Position numbers and translations under genes: made by a program
The notes under the pieces: model-generated
Seen by the model: the letters and a program-made list of their open reading frames with translations, nothing else
Database searches by the model: none
Told to the model about the DNA's origin: nothing
Assembly: GCF_905163445.1 (NCBI RefSeq)
Contig: NC_053187.1
Span: 6,572,001-6,636,000 of the forward strand
Direction of reading: 5' to 3'
DNA: 64,000 nucleotides
Source of the DNA: Pararge aegeria
Taxonomy: Eukaryota > Arthropoda > Insecta > Lepidoptera > Nymphalidae
In this document: positions 63,101-64,000 of the stretch, one piece after another
Layout of the letters: the number at the start of each line of letters is the position of its first letter
Numbering within the stretch: the stretch's first letter is position 1

Positions 63101-63478
63101 AAAAAAAATAAACTGCGAATGTATGTGCATCCATGTCTAACGCATGCAGAATTACTCAGATTACGGAACCAGTTACCTAATCCAGTTTAGTTGCACGTTC
63201 TGATACTAACCGTTTCCTGTCACATATAACAAGACTAGCCTATCGCATATTATAAAAAATAACCAAAATCACCTTGTAAGCGGCATTGTCACATAATACG
63301 TATAGAAGAATATGGTGAGGACGGACAGGAGCATAACACCAGCTACGCACTTCCTCACGTTGACGTGGCTGGCAAGCCACAGGCAGCAGCGAGGCGTCGG
63401 CGACTTATGCGCGTGCGCATACTCGCCGCACTCAAGCAGTGGCGTGCGCGATCCTCGACCGTCAGCCATCTCTAACAT
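4144..63478 (-). CDS. sfl: Heparan sulfate N-deacetylase/N-sulfotransferase (NDST, sulfateless), 3'-truncated by window edge
   Basis: Bifunctional Golgi type II membrane enzyme that removes acetyl groups from GlcNAc in the heparan sulfate chain and then N-sulfates the free amine using PAPS, the first modification step of heparan sulfate maturation. Ten exons (63273-63478, 56788-56979, 35969-36221, 34614-34776, 25027-25233, 16132-16309, 15287-15532, 11096-11258, 7064-7246, 4144-4373) join without a stop. Seen: membrane segment at residues 44-65, a DIDD acidic motif at 331-334, HMWNHQQPH at 403-411, PHHSGVYPVH at 445-454, the PAPS loop GPQKTGSTAL at 628-637 with Lys631 (aligns to human NDST1 Lys614), and Glu659 (aligns to the catalytic Glu642). 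Human NDST1 is 882 residues; here 673 are present, so the 3'-phosphate binding part of the sulfotransferase and the C-terminus lie off the left edge. Family assignment is very secure; exact start is less so. Confidence 0.96.
5545..5715 (-). repeat. Dispersed repeat unit G, copy 2
   Basis: Plus-strand landmarks: AATTTGCTATATTCCGCGAA, ATTCCACACCAAATAGATCT, CTGGAGCATCCTCC; reverse of the unit at 880. Confidence 0.75.
6635..6868 (-). mobile_element. SINE family A, reverse copy
   Basis: Reverse complement of the family A body and head. Landmarks on the plus strand are CGCCATCCAGTCCCAAAGTA, GGGTACTAAGATAACTGATGA and, at the end, GACTGCGCCAATCGGCCGTC. Confidence 0.8.
7064..7246 (-). CDS. sfl: sfl coding exon 9: linker between deacetylase and sulfotransferase domains
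   Basis: Acceptor TCCTCTAG, donor TGGGGC/GTGAGT, exactly 61 codons in phase 0. Residues 537-597. Encodes INVFMTHMSNYGNDRLALYT, VVKFLRCWTNVRLASAPP and LAEKYFQLRPDELNPLWG, as in the family (FMTHLSNYGNDRLGLYTF in human NDST1; SAPP and LAE as in fly). Confidence 0.95.
7422..7564. mobile_element. hAT-type MITE, copy 1
   Basis: 143-bp non-coding element with terminal inverted repeats AAGTGGCGTGCA and TGCACGCCACTG. Flanked by GTAACCCA (7414-7421) and GTAACCCC (7565-7572), an 8-bp target duplication with one change. Same internal landmarks as the copy at 52699 (TACATGCACAAAA near the left end, CCCTGGTCAAAAACCCTGTG near the right). Eight-bp duplications and a CAGTGGCG-type terminus fit the hAT superfamily. 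Confidence 0.85.
7590..7805 (-). mobile_element. SINE family C, partial
   Basis: GGGCATGCAAGTAACACATC, TAAGCCTCATGCCTATAAAT, CGGTAGTACTTCCCCGGACG and GAGCTGTAACAAAAAGCTCC match the family C body; left end truncated. Confidence 0.75.
7887..8138 (+). mobile_element. SINE family A (tRNA-derived head)
   Basis: Head has a pol III A-box-like TGGCGCAGTGG and B-box-like GGGTTCGGTTCCC about 40 bases later. Body contains GTGTGATGAACAT, TGTCTGG, AACACAAGCTACGCTTACTT and CTAGATGGCGATGTGTG. A (TTTTA)n run is inserted in the middle. Confidence 0.8.
8800..9085 (-). mobile_element. SINE family C, reverse copy
   Basis: AAGGCAGATGGCCCACCCGA at left, GGGTATGCAAAGAACACGTC, TGTCTGTTATTACACCGGCA, and ends past GGCTGCCGAAATAACCATG. 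Confidence 0.8.
9535..9560. repeat. (TA)n microsatellite
   Basis: TA run ending a common intronic repeat. Confidence 0.9.
10721..10893. repeat. Perfect 46-bp inverted repeat
   Basis: Arms 10721-10766 and 10848-10893 are exact reverse complements over 46 bases (start CATTTCTTAAGCATAG, end CTATGCTTAAGAAATG). The 81-base spacer contains two copies of TTTGAACTCGGTC about 20 bases apart. Confidence 0.95.
11096..11258 (-). CDS. sfl: sfl coding exon 8: end of deacetylase domain
   Basis: Residues 482-536, in a frame without a suitable ATG. Acceptor TATATTAG, donor AACCCG/GTGAGT, phase 0 at the end. Encodes LRRGFRHRGVMVLPRQTCGL, then FTHT, RYPGG and IQGGELFQTLINNP. The PRQTCGLFTHT block is diagnostic for NDST; Cys500 is in that block. 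The frame joins exons 7 and 9 perfectly. Confidence 0.95.
11955..12055 (+). mobile_element. SINE family B, 3' part only
   Basis: TGAAGTCTACTAATCCGCAT, GAGAGAAGATCCGTGCCCTG and GCTAATGATGATTA tail; 5' truncated and diverged. Confidence 0.65.
12138..12172. repeat. (TTTA)n microsatellite
   Basis: About eight TTTA units, probably the tail of the LINE-like sequence to its right. Confidence 0.9.
13242..13309. repeat. Hairpin with 29-bp arms and 10-base loop
   Basis: Arms 13242-13270 and 13281-13309 pair with two mismatches; core GGTGAATGGAACATC against GATGTTCCATTCACC. The loop is AAATGTTTAA. Size is close to a microRNA precursor stem. Confidence 0.9.
13735..14160 (+). pseudogene. Decayed RTE-like reverse transcriptase, C-terminal part
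   Basis: Plus-strand translation gives MERAMLRLPLRDPSEEIHI, then KVTDSSACREAEVAKGEA, a stop, and frame-shifted remnants ending YSSGQQSVG. This resembles the lepidopteran endonuclease-reverse transcriptase end (MERAMLGVSLRD, VTDIAQRV, YVQQWTSIG types). Stops and frameshifts show it is dead. Confidence 0.75.
15287..15532 (-). CDS. sfl: sfl coding exon 7: deacetylase core, HMWNH and PHHSGVYPVH motifs
   Basis: Acceptor TCCAAACAG, donor GCGAG/GTAATT. Residues 400-482. Contains CHMWNHQQPHLYSN, LNKQFALEHGIPT, SPHHSGVYPVHEPLYEAW and VTSTEEYPHLRPAR, among the most conserved NDST blocks and rich in histidines likely to bind the catalytic metal (inference from fold). SNVS is a possible glycosylation site. 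A Cys replaces the usual Pro or Ser before the HMW motif. Two leftover bases join G of exon 8 to make Arg482. Confidence 0.95.
15640..15835 (+). mobile_element. SINE family D body fragment
   Basis: TTACCAGCCCGGAGTTTAGA, then GTGACTCGGAGAACACGTGA and GTGTCGGATCTGCCGTCCGG; the head is missing. Confidence 0.6.
15855..16085 (-). mobile_element. LINE-type 3' region, family E
   Basis: AATTCAAATTCAAAAATGTT, TTATTCATGTAGACCACACA, AGCTGCGAGGGTTCC, TCTAAGAACAGTCCACAACA, ATTACCATCTCACAGTC. Related copies at 54460 and, reversed, at 16545. Confidence 0.65.
16132..16309 (-). CDS. sfl: sfl coding exon 6: deacetylase domain
   Basis: Acceptor TTTACACAG, donor AACTG/GTACGT. Residues 341-400. Encodes GTRLHEEDVSALMASQ, VPGFRFNLGFSAKYYHHGT and the segment leading to Trp400. 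The histidine pair at 378-379 sits where human NDST1 has FFHTGT. The last residues, VHFNW, are unlike the usual EFWWF of the family although frame and splice phase are clean. The intron to exon 7 is only 599 bases, the shortest in the window. Confidence 0.93.
16545..16780 (+). mobile_element. LINE-type 3' region, family E, opposite orientation
   Basis: AGCTACGTTTGTTGTGGGTT, CTTGGACCAGGGTGCGTTTG and TGAGTTATCACAATCACCAT; reverse of the 15855 copy. Its open frame at 16545-16802 is a shadow. Confidence 0.65.
17752..18188 (+). mobile_element. CR1/jockey-like LINE 3' end, forward
   Basis: Encodes ISAYRLRKAQKTFVGLSLCL and NLIPKVILDLPLYKFKECIK, homologous to the minus-strand copy at 31153, followed by the same 3' UTR and a tail GAAATAAATGAATTTTGAAT. 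The ORF is decayed. Confidence 0.8.
19055..19120 (+). mobile_element. SINE family A, 3' fragment
   Basis: Only the TTCATCAGTTATCTTAGTAC and ACAAGCTACGCTTACTTTG blocks remain. Confidence 0.65.
19487..19780 (-). mobile_element. SINE family B, diverged
   Basis: CGGCCCACTACAGGGCACGG, GAGCATTATGGA, and head CCTACCCATTGGGCTATAAC at the right end. Middle part has lost several bases compared with other copies. Confidence 0.75.
20782..21165 (+). mobile_element. Chimeric SINE (family D head and body, family B-like tail)
   Basis: Starts with a tRNA-like CTCTGGTCTAGTGGTGAGCA and CTGGGCTCGATCACC, continues with CCAGAGTTTGGAAATTAACG and GAGCACGTTAAGCTGCGACA, then ends with GGCCAGCGTGGTGGACTTTT and TAATGATGATGATT as in family B. 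Confidence 0.6.
22783..23075 (+). mobile_element. SINE family B, forward, diverged head
   Basis: B-box-like GAGTTCAATTCCC after CCCCTTCGGAGGGACC, then TGTGAGACAACAGGCATGCC, TATCCGCACTCAGTCAGATT and a GATGACGATGACGATGATAA tail. Confidence 0.7.
23170..23458 (-). mobile_element. SINE family B, diverged
   Basis: CAACCCATTACTGGTCCAGT at left, GAACATTATGGAGCACTCTC in the middle, and a head with GATCGAACTCTCTCTCCCG and TACTAGGCTATC at right. Confidence 0.7.
24032..24097. repeat. Near-perfect palindrome, 31-bp arms, 4-base loop
   Basis: Arms 24032-24062 and 24067-24097 pair with a single mismatch; begins TGTCAGATTTAATTTATG and ends CATAAATTAAATCTGACA; loop GACT. Confidence 0.92.
24704..24905 (+). 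mobile_element. SINE family C, forward with tRNA-like head
   Basis: Head CTGGCGCAGTGATGAGCGCT (A box) and ACTTCGATTCCCG (B box), then a body with CAGGACGTGCTACTTGCATG and GCGATGGTTTTCCACTAACC that is the reverse of the copies listed at 33832 and 8800. Confidence 0.75.
25027..25233 (-). CDS. sfl: sfl coding exon 5: deacetylase domain, acidic DIDD motif
   Basis: Acceptor TTTGCACAG, donor CGAG/GTGAGT. Residues 272-341. Carries ATVVQDHGRLDGVQRVLFG, FWLHRLLFLDAL and LDRWILVDIDDIFVGERG. The acidic cluster at residues 331-334 is where the polysaccharide-deacetylase-like fold of NDST is expected to carry metal-binding acid residues (family knowledge; role here inferred). Phases agree on both sides. 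Confidence 0.95.
25262..25345 (+). mobile_element. SINE family D head
   Basis: CTGCCTCAATGGTGTATTGG then CCTGGATTCGATTACAGGGT; tRNA-like head without clear body. Confidence 0.65.
25440..25662 (-). pseudogene. Decayed RTE-like reverse transcriptase, C-terminal part
   Basis: Minus-strand translation gives RTGKRSIVGRLSMKRTDVIQ and IRWTQAAQERGFWN, matching the RTGKRSVGRPP, RWTDDI, RWRQAAQDR type end of RTE-like elements. Truncated on both sides. Confidence 0.75.
26281..26590 (+). mobile_element. Composite tRNA-derived SINE, family D
   Basis: Head TTGTTTAGTGGTTGGCCTG (A box) and GGTTCGATTTCCGGG (B box), then TTACCAGCCCGGAGGAATTA, GGCTCAGACAACCATGTTGA, and a final block AACTCGCATTGGAGCAGCCT. Related bodies lie at 15640, 20782 and 56493. 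Confidence 0.75.
26650..26778 (+). mobile_element. SINE family A, 5' half
   Basis: Degenerate head (TGACGCAGTGGGCAATGAAC) and first half of the body up to TCTGGGTGTTTATATGTATA, where it stops and a LINE 3' end begins. Confidence 0.75.
26775..26930 (-). mobile_element. CR1/jockey-like LINE, 3' UTR only
   Basis: Plus strand shows the reversed tail TTTATTTCAAGTAGGCCTAC, GAAACGTCAAGTATGTATAT and AGCCGGCAAGAAACTCAGTT; 5' truncated. Confidence 0.75.
27150..27349 (+). mobile_element. LINE-like 3' tail
   Basis: Ends with TTTCTTTGTGCCCAATAAAG followed by repeated TATTCTATTTTATTC, typical of a non-LTR 3' end. Left boundary uncertain. Confidence 0.55.
28105..28414 (-). mobile_element. SINE family B
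   Basis: Reads on the minus strand from a tRNA-like head (A-box-like TAGCGTAGTGGGTAGGAG, B-box-like GTTCGAATCC) to a (GAT)n tail. On the plus strand it starts (ATC)n then CAACCCATTACCGGCCCACT, then CACAATGAGAAGGGGTTAAG and CCACCACGCTGGCCCAGTGC. Confidence 0.85.
29493..29785 (-). mobile_element. SINE family B, internal deletion
   Basis: Same family and orientation as at 28105. The ACCGGCCCACT...GTCTCCTCC block is missing after ATCAACTCTT. The tRNA-like head lies at the right end (CCTACCCATTGGGCTATCAG on plus). Confidence 0.85.
30210..30528 (-). mobile_element. SINE family B, near full length
   Basis: Third family B copy in the same orientation within 2.4 kb, with (ATC)n tail at left and CCTACCCACTGGGCTATCAC head at right. 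A small inverted duplication around the head (CGACTTCACTTTCGG next to CCGAAAGTGAAGTCG) makes a local palindrome at about 30463-30495. Confidence 0.85.
31153..31720 (-). mobile_element. CR1/jockey-like LINE, 3' end with reverse-transcriptase ORF C-terminus
   Basis: Minus strand encodes, across frame breaks, ASQYIYNNIVFVRQHISLYK, then SAYRLRKVQGSFVGLSIRF, NMIPKVILDLPMHKFKEFV and GYYTIDEFFNDKVAW, the typical end of a lepidopteran non-LTR reverse transcriptase polyprotein. A 3' UTR follows (AGCCGGCAAGAAACTCAGCA on plus) ending in TTTCAAGTAGGCC and an AT tail. Confidence 0.8.
31840..32035 (-). repeat. Common lepidopteran intronic repeat
   Basis: AAATCCCGCGGAAAATTTTT, GCCAAATTTCATCAAGTTTA, AACATTAGTATGGATTGCAC and CGGGCGAAGCCACGGGCAGG. 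Open frames read across it are not host genes. Confidence 0.6.
32612..32930 (+). mobile_element. SINE family B, forward copy
   Basis: Forward orientation: AACCAGCCCAGTGGGTAGGA (A-box region), GAATTCGAATCTC (B-box region), then AATCCGCACTGGGCCAGCGT and a (GAT)n tail. Confidence 0.8.
33560..33820 (+). mobile_element. SINE family A, near full length
   Basis: The cleanest copy: A box TGGCGCAGTGG, B box GGGTTCGATTCCC, body with CAGTGTCTGGGTGTTTAT, TTCATCAGCTATCTTAGTAC and ACAAGCTACGCTTACTTTGG, and a short TA-rich tail. Confidence 0.85.
33832..34100 (-). mobile_element. SINE family C, reverse copy
   Basis: On plus: CCGAGCAGATGGTCCACGTG, GTAAGTGGAAAACCATCGCC, GGGCATGCAAGGAGCACGTC, GTCTGTTATTGCACCGGTAA, GGCAGAAATATTTATGGC. 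It directly follows a family A SINE. Confidence 0.8.
34417..34595 (-). mobile_element. LINE-like 3' end next to the exon 4 donor
   Basis: Begins on plus with a (TTTA)n run and contains CTCTTCGGTGAAGGCATCCT and CAAGACTTGCCATGTCATGG, which I take for the 3' end of a reverse-oriented non-LTR element. It stops about 18 bases from the sfl exon 4 donor. Confidence 0.45.
34614..34776 (-). CDS. sfl: sfl coding exon 4: N-terminal domain, GEHWTVF block
   Basis: Acceptor CCATTTAG, donor AATG/GTAACT. Residues 218-272. Encodes LNPASPVLRLAR, LPGEHWTVFRANSSTYEPV and ALRQTDYGVN, matching the family order (NPKSPLL, LPGEDWTVFQSNHSTYEPV in human NDST1). NSST is a possible N-glycosylation site. The donor is chosen because its single leftover G joins AG of exon 5 to make Glu and restores the family's ATVVQD frame; reading on past it gives non-family residues and a stop. 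Confidence 0.93.
34777..35968 (-). other. sfl: sfl intron 3
   Basis: Contains a LINE 3' end in minus orientation at 35375-35560 (tail TTTGAAACGTCAA, ACCACCGGTTTGG, AGCCGGCAAG blocks) followed immediately by another LINE-like 3' tail ending in AATAAAGATATTCTATTTTATT at about 35670. The rest is AT-rich with nothing recognised. Confidence 0.8.
35375..35560 (-). mobile_element. CR1/jockey-like LINE, 3' UTR only
   Basis: TATAAGCACTTTTGAAACGT, ACCACCGGTTTGGAAGGCAG, AGAAGAAGCCGGCAAG; same family as at 31153. Confidence 0.75.
35969..36221 (-). CDS. sfl: sfl coding exon 3: N-terminal domain
   Basis: Acceptor TTTTCACAG, donor AAG/GTAATT. Residues 133-217. Contains TTLDKGRYGVIVFESL, WNRELLDKYCREYSVGV and LKGFPLFMHTNLRLK, all recognisable NDST blocks in the family order. 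The exon starts with one base completing an Arg codon and ends in phase 0. The reading frame continues a short way into the intron, so the open frame alone overstates the exon. Confidence 0.95.
36536..36562. repeat. (TG)n microsatellite
   Basis: Alternating TG run with one C interruption, just after a common intronic repeat. Confidence 0.9.
37247..37300. repeat. AT-rich perfect inverted repeat, 23-bp arms
   Basis: Arms 37247-37269 and 37278-37300 start ACTTATAGGT and end ACCTATAAGT around (TA)n; loop of 8. ACCTATA-type words recur just downstream. Confidence 0.85.
37800..37975 (+). pseudogene. RTE-like 3' tail
   Basis: AAACCCTGCTTTTTGTCCAG, CAGTGGATATTCATC and GATGATGGTGATGATG; the final residues read VQQWI as in other copies. 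Confidence 0.6.
38165..38355 (-). mobile_element. SINE family B, diverged
   Basis: CCAATTACCGGCCCACAACT at left, AACATTATGGAGAACTCTCA in the middle, and ACCCACTAGGCTTTCACC at right; much of the head is lost. Confidence 0.65.
39795..40000. repeat. Local triplicated unit F, copy 1
   Basis: GCAACCGTTCATTTTGCTCG, GAGTTGCGGCTCGTTTCAAT, TTGGCAGTCCGAGTGCACAC, CGAGGCACCGCGG and GTAACTTGCAAA, shared with copy 3 at very high identity. On the minus strand one frame is open over the shared part. Confidence 0.85.
40478..40575. repeat. Local unit F, copy 2 (partial, diverged)
   Basis: TTGACAACCCTTTCAACTCC, CAACAGGTAGAGGAAGGAGT, CATTTTGCCCGAGTTGGGCT; stops where copies 1 and 3 continue. Confidence 0.75.
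40905..41125. repeat. Local unit F, copy 3
   Basis: TTGACAACCCTTCCGACTCC, CAACAGGTAGAGAAATGGAG, then the same core as copy 1 through GTAACTTGCAAA. Same orientation as copies 1 and 2. Confidence 0.85.
42617..42650. repeat. (AC)n microsatellite
   Basis: Interrupted AC run next to the duplicated blocks at 42654. Confidence 0.85.
42654..42805. repeat. Local non-coding duplication in intron 2, pair 1 unit 1
   Basis: Shares GTCAGTGATATCAACT, GCAATAACA, ATTGAGTCTGCGAC, TGACGCAA, CTTAACCTCTGCTC, AGACGAT, GGAGCTA-like and TTATCTTAATT blocks in the same order with the unit at 42865. Lies just right of an (AC)n run at about 42617-42650. Confidence 0.85.
42865..43012. repeat. Local non-coding duplication in intron 2, pair 1 unit 2
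   Basis: Second unit, offset about 207 bases from the first, same orientation. Followed by GC-richer unique sequence (43060-43210). Confidence 0.85.
46375..46500 (+). pseudogene. RTE-like 3' tail
   Basis: GGGTCGCTGGAAGCCGCTGG, AAAGACCTATGTCCAGCAGT and a GATGATGGTGATA end; only the last part of the element. Confidence 0.6.
48665..48810. repeat. Local non-coding duplication in intron 2, set 2 unit 1
   Basis: Shares AATTGAGC, GACCCTCCACGTTAATT, AAATTAC, TCCAC, AACTG and TTCCGTTTTATTAATCT-type blocks with the unit at 49983. Confidence 0.8.
48895..49000 (-). pseudogene. RTE-like 3' tail, reverse
   Basis: CATCCTCATCATCATCAATT, GACGTCAACTGCTGGACGTA and TCCACGGTCCTGGGCCGCTT; reverse orientation. 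Confidence 0.6.
49462..49572 (+). mobile_element. SINE family B, 3' part only
   Basis: Starts abruptly at CCACCAATCCGCACTGGGCC and runs to the GGTAATGGGTTGATGTGATG tail; the tRNA-like half is absent (5' truncated). Confidence 0.75.
49767..49832. repeat. Set 2, partial unit
   Basis: Partial copy with CTGGGAATCC, GGGGGTCAATCATTTACACA, ATTAAGCGTCCG and GCCAGGGGGA, resembling the first half of the unit at 49983. Confidence 0.55.
49983..50134. repeat. Set 2 unit 2
   Basis: CTGGAAACCCCTAATAGGAG, GTTGATCATTAACGCAATTG, GACCCTCCACGTTAATTCGT and CCCGTTTTATTAATC; same orientation as the unit at 48665, about 1.3 kb away. Confidence 0.8.
50625..50770 (-). repeat. Dispersed repeat unit G, copy 3
   Basis: CTTAATTTGCTATAATTCGC, then CGAATGTTTCGCTCCAACAC, GGAGTTTTCTCAGGATCTTC; a more diverged reverse copy. 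The open frame starting at 50727 begins inside it. Confidence 0.65.
52246..52553 (-). mobile_element. SINE family B
   Basis: (ATC)n tail, CAACCCATTACCGGCCCACT, CCACGCTGGCCAGGTGCGGG and a degenerate head at right. The closest match to the 28105 copy in the right half of the window. Confidence 0.8.
52699..52840. mobile_element. hAT-type MITE, copy 2
   Basis: 142-bp element with termini CAGTGGCGTGCA and TGCACGCTACTG and a perfect 8-bp target duplication TATCAAAG (52691-52698 and 52841-52848). Carries no transposase, so is non-autonomous. Intact duplication suggests a fairly recent insertion. Confidence 0.9.
52920..53115 (-). mobile_element. SINE family C, diverged
   Basis: CGTGGCGGTAGTACTTCCCC and AAAACCTCCACT match the family C end; the left half is badly decayed. 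Confidence 0.55.
54165..54275 (+). mobile_element. SINE family B, 3' part only
   Basis: Starts at CCACCAATCCGCACTGGGCC, the same point as the copy at 49462, and ends at GGTCGGTAATAGTTTGATAT. Confidence 0.75.
54460..54665 (-). mobile_element. LINE-type 3' region, family E
   Basis: AATTCAAAATTCAAACATGT, TTCATGTAGACACTTATTAA, AAGAAGAACCCACAAAAAAC, CATCTCACAGTCGAGTTGA. Confidence 0.65.
55266..55492 (+). mobile_element. SINE family A with internal deletion
   Basis: Same head and body as at 33560, but the block between CATAAAAATATTCA and ACACAAGCTACG is missing about 25 bases (the usual TCAGTTATCTTAGTACCCAT part). Confidence 0.85.
56493..56720 (+). mobile_element. SINE family D body fragment
   Basis: GTACCAGCCCGAAGTTTGGA, CCGTGCCTCGGAAAGCACGT, TTCCGGTGATGTCGG, then ATTGTGCACTAAAGTGTCTC; lies about 70 bases from sfl exon 2. 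Confidence 0.65.
56788..56979 (-). CDS. sfl: sfl coding exon 2: stem and start of N-terminal domain
   Basis: Acceptor GTTGTACAG ends at 56980; donor CG/GTAGGT at 56788. Residues 69-133. The first half is a low-conservation stem rich in R, S and Q; the second half carries VLVIAESLYSRLGRDIAELL, which matches the family block [20 protein letters not shown] of vertebrate NDSTs. GC content is well above the flanking introns. One base completes the codon opened by exon 1, and two bases are left for exon 3. Confidence 0.93.
57040..57260 (+). repeat. Common lepidopteran intronic repeat (non-LTR 3' end type)
   Basis: TTAATATTATAAATGTCAAT, GAAAACTACTGAACCGATCT, TCATGAAACTTTTTATGC, TAGGATACTTTTTATGCC. 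Related fragments at about 4510-4660, 9391-9535, 19808-20390, 27820-28085, 31840-32035, 36270-36490 and 55540-55660 carry GGCTTCGCACGGG-like or TAATATTAGTA-like ends. Confidence 0.6.
61296..61323. repeat. Perfect 28-bp palindrome
   Basis: Self-complementary without spacer, half-site ATGCACTTCTGTGT. Sits in the transposon-poor part of intron 1. Confidence 0.9.
62033..62391. repeat. Tandem non-coding duplication in intron 1, unit 1
   Basis: First unit of a direct tandem duplication. Shared with unit 2: GATATTTCGGC, GTTCGAGCAT, AAAACGCATACTCT, GCCGCATTGTCGTAC, and a nearly unchanged stretch including AGTTCGCGACGAAGC, GTGTACGGAATAATTAATGC and GATATTTGCGTGCGCT. Not a transposon I recognise. Confidence 0.85.
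62405..62788. repeat. Tandem non-coding duplication in intron 1, unit 2
   Basis: Second unit, offset about 370-400 bases, with a small insertion (TAGTAGCATATTAAATCAAT region) relative to unit 1. Both units end with ATCTATTGAGTA and ACCATTTA blocks. Confidence 0.85.
63273..63478 (-). CDS. sfl: sfl coding exon 1: cytoplasmic tail and Golgi signal-anchor
   Basis: Encodes residues 1-68 plus two bases of the next codon. A short basic and cysteine-containing cytoplasmic stretch is followed by a hydrophobic segment (about residues 44-65, VMLLSVLTIFFYTYYV in its core), as expected of a type II Golgi sulfotransferase. An in-frame TAA lies directly before the first ATG at 63478. A second ATG nine bases downstream (63469) has the better Kozak context (GAG before, G after) and may be the true start, giving MADG. 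The donor is AG/GTGATT at 63273/63272 and its phase matches exon 2 exactly. Confidence 0.85.
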
Positions 63479-63731
63479 TTACACACCACTATATTTACAC
63501 AACACAGTAACACTTAGGCCTCTAAATTAAATGGTTCACTGTACAATCTCTATCTGGGAACTCTAACGGCCGCGTTTGTCCTTGGTGGGGATTTTTGTCG
63601 CCACTTGCCGTGCTTCCACATTTCATAGTGCCGCAGCGGGGTGGCAACGCCTGGATGCGCTGAGGGGCTGAATGCTTGGGCTCCGCTGACGGCCATCTCG
63701 TGCCGCCAAACGTGTCCTTTGCCGATTCAAA
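63479..63731. promoter_or_regulatory. Upstream region of sfl, possible bidirectional promoter
   Basis: The 250 bases upstream of the sfl start codon become markedly CpG-rich from about 63560 onward, in contrast to the AT-rich introns. No clear TATA box is visible at a fixed distance. An AG acceptor-like site (AATATAG at about 63490 on the minus strand) lies just before the ATG, so an additional untranslated 5' exon further right is possible. If the plus-strand frame at 63732 is real, this is a head-to-head promoter. Confidence 0.35.
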
Positions 63732-63895
63732 ATGGCCGCCGACGCATTTTGGCGGGTTGTGCTCATCACGGCGACGGCGTGCGCTCCCGGTGGTAGAGCT
63801 CACGACATCCGGGTGCAACACCAGTCAGCCTCTGTCGGCCTCATCGGTTGCAACTGTAACAAAGATAACACAACGTTACATTTTGTTACAATCAG
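63732..63895 (+). CDS. Possible first coding exon of a divergent gene (unrecognised)
   Basis: An ATG with a strong Kozak context (CAAAATGG) opens a plus-strand frame in CpG-rich sequence just upstream of, and divergent from, sfl. The start reads MAADAFWRVVLITATA, which could be a weak signal sequence, followed by a polar stretch with a CNC motif. A candidate donor (ATCAG/GTGTAC) lies at 63895; without splicing the frame runs to a stop at 63983. I do not recognise the protein. It could equally be chance coding in the sfl 5' region. Confidence 0.3.
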
Positions 63896-64000
63896 GTGTA
63901 CTTCCGGGTCCTCCTCAAATGGGGAAAATTTTACATATAAATTTAGTTTAAGCAGTGTTGTATATTATGAAATGAAAGTTTGATTTATATAAATCATCAT

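Larger units (their letters stand above)
56980..63272 (-). other. sfl: sfl intron 1 (6.3 kb)
   Basis: One common repeat at about 57040-57260 near exon 2; otherwise strikingly poor in recognised transposons. Contains a non-coding stretch at 59930-60350 with many TAATTA/TTTATG-like words, a perfect 28-bp palindrome at 61296-61323 and a tandem duplication of about 370 bases at 62033-62788. Position next to the first exon and lack of transposons suggest regulatory content (inference). Confidence 0.7.

Noticed and set aside
63522..63821. 99-residue minus-strand open frame upstream of sfl exon 1
   Set aside because: Composition is that of CpG-rich 5' sequence and no domain is visible. It is followed by stops before the sfl ATG, so it is not an N-terminal extension.

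Overview
This window is eukaryotic, intron-rich DNA, almost certainly from a lepidopteran and possibly a butterfly. It is AT-rich with long introns full of short tRNA-derived SINEs, 3' ends of non-LTR retrotransposons and small MITEs. The protein it encodes reads like the insect orthologue of Drosophila sulfateless. There are no operons, ribosome-binding sites, CRISPR arrays or phage genes. Species cannot be fixed from sequence alone.

One gene accounts for nearly all real coding sequence: heparan sulfate N-deacetylase/N-sulfotransferase (NDST; sulfateless, sfl), on the minus strand. I reconstructed ten coding exons running right to left, from the start codon near 63478 to a splice donor at 4144. 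All introns between them are GT-AG, all junction phases agree, and the joined 2021 bases give about 673 residues without a stop. They cover the N-terminal membrane anchor, the whole deacetylase half and the first part of the sulfotransferase domain, including the PAPS-binding loop and catalytic lysine. The last roughly 200-225 residues are not in the window; their exons must lie left of base 1.

Layout, left to right: 1-4143 intron 10 (partial); exons 10, 9 and 8 at 4144-4373, 7064-7246 and 11096-11258; exons 7 and 6 at 15287-15532 and 16132-16309; exon 5 at 25027-25233; exons 4 and 3 at 34614-34776 and 35969-36221; a 20.6 kb intron 2; exon 2 at 56788-56979; a 6.3 kb intron 1; exon 1 at 63273-63478. 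Beyond it is a CpG-rich stretch with a possible divergent first exon on the plus strand at 63732.

The introns hold several SINE families, decayed RTE-like and CR1/jockey-like LINE fragments, two copies of a hAT-type MITE with 8-bp target duplications, and several near-perfect inverted repeats. The right-hand introns (about 42.6-50.2 kb and 59.7-62.8 kb) are poorer in transposons. They contain three separate sets of locally duplicated non-coding blocks, which I consider the most interesting unexplained structure. A fourth locally repeated unit at 39.8-41.1 kb keeps a similar reading frame between copies. I see no multi-gene system. Repeat boundaries were judged by eye and are approximate to about 10-20 bases unless stated.
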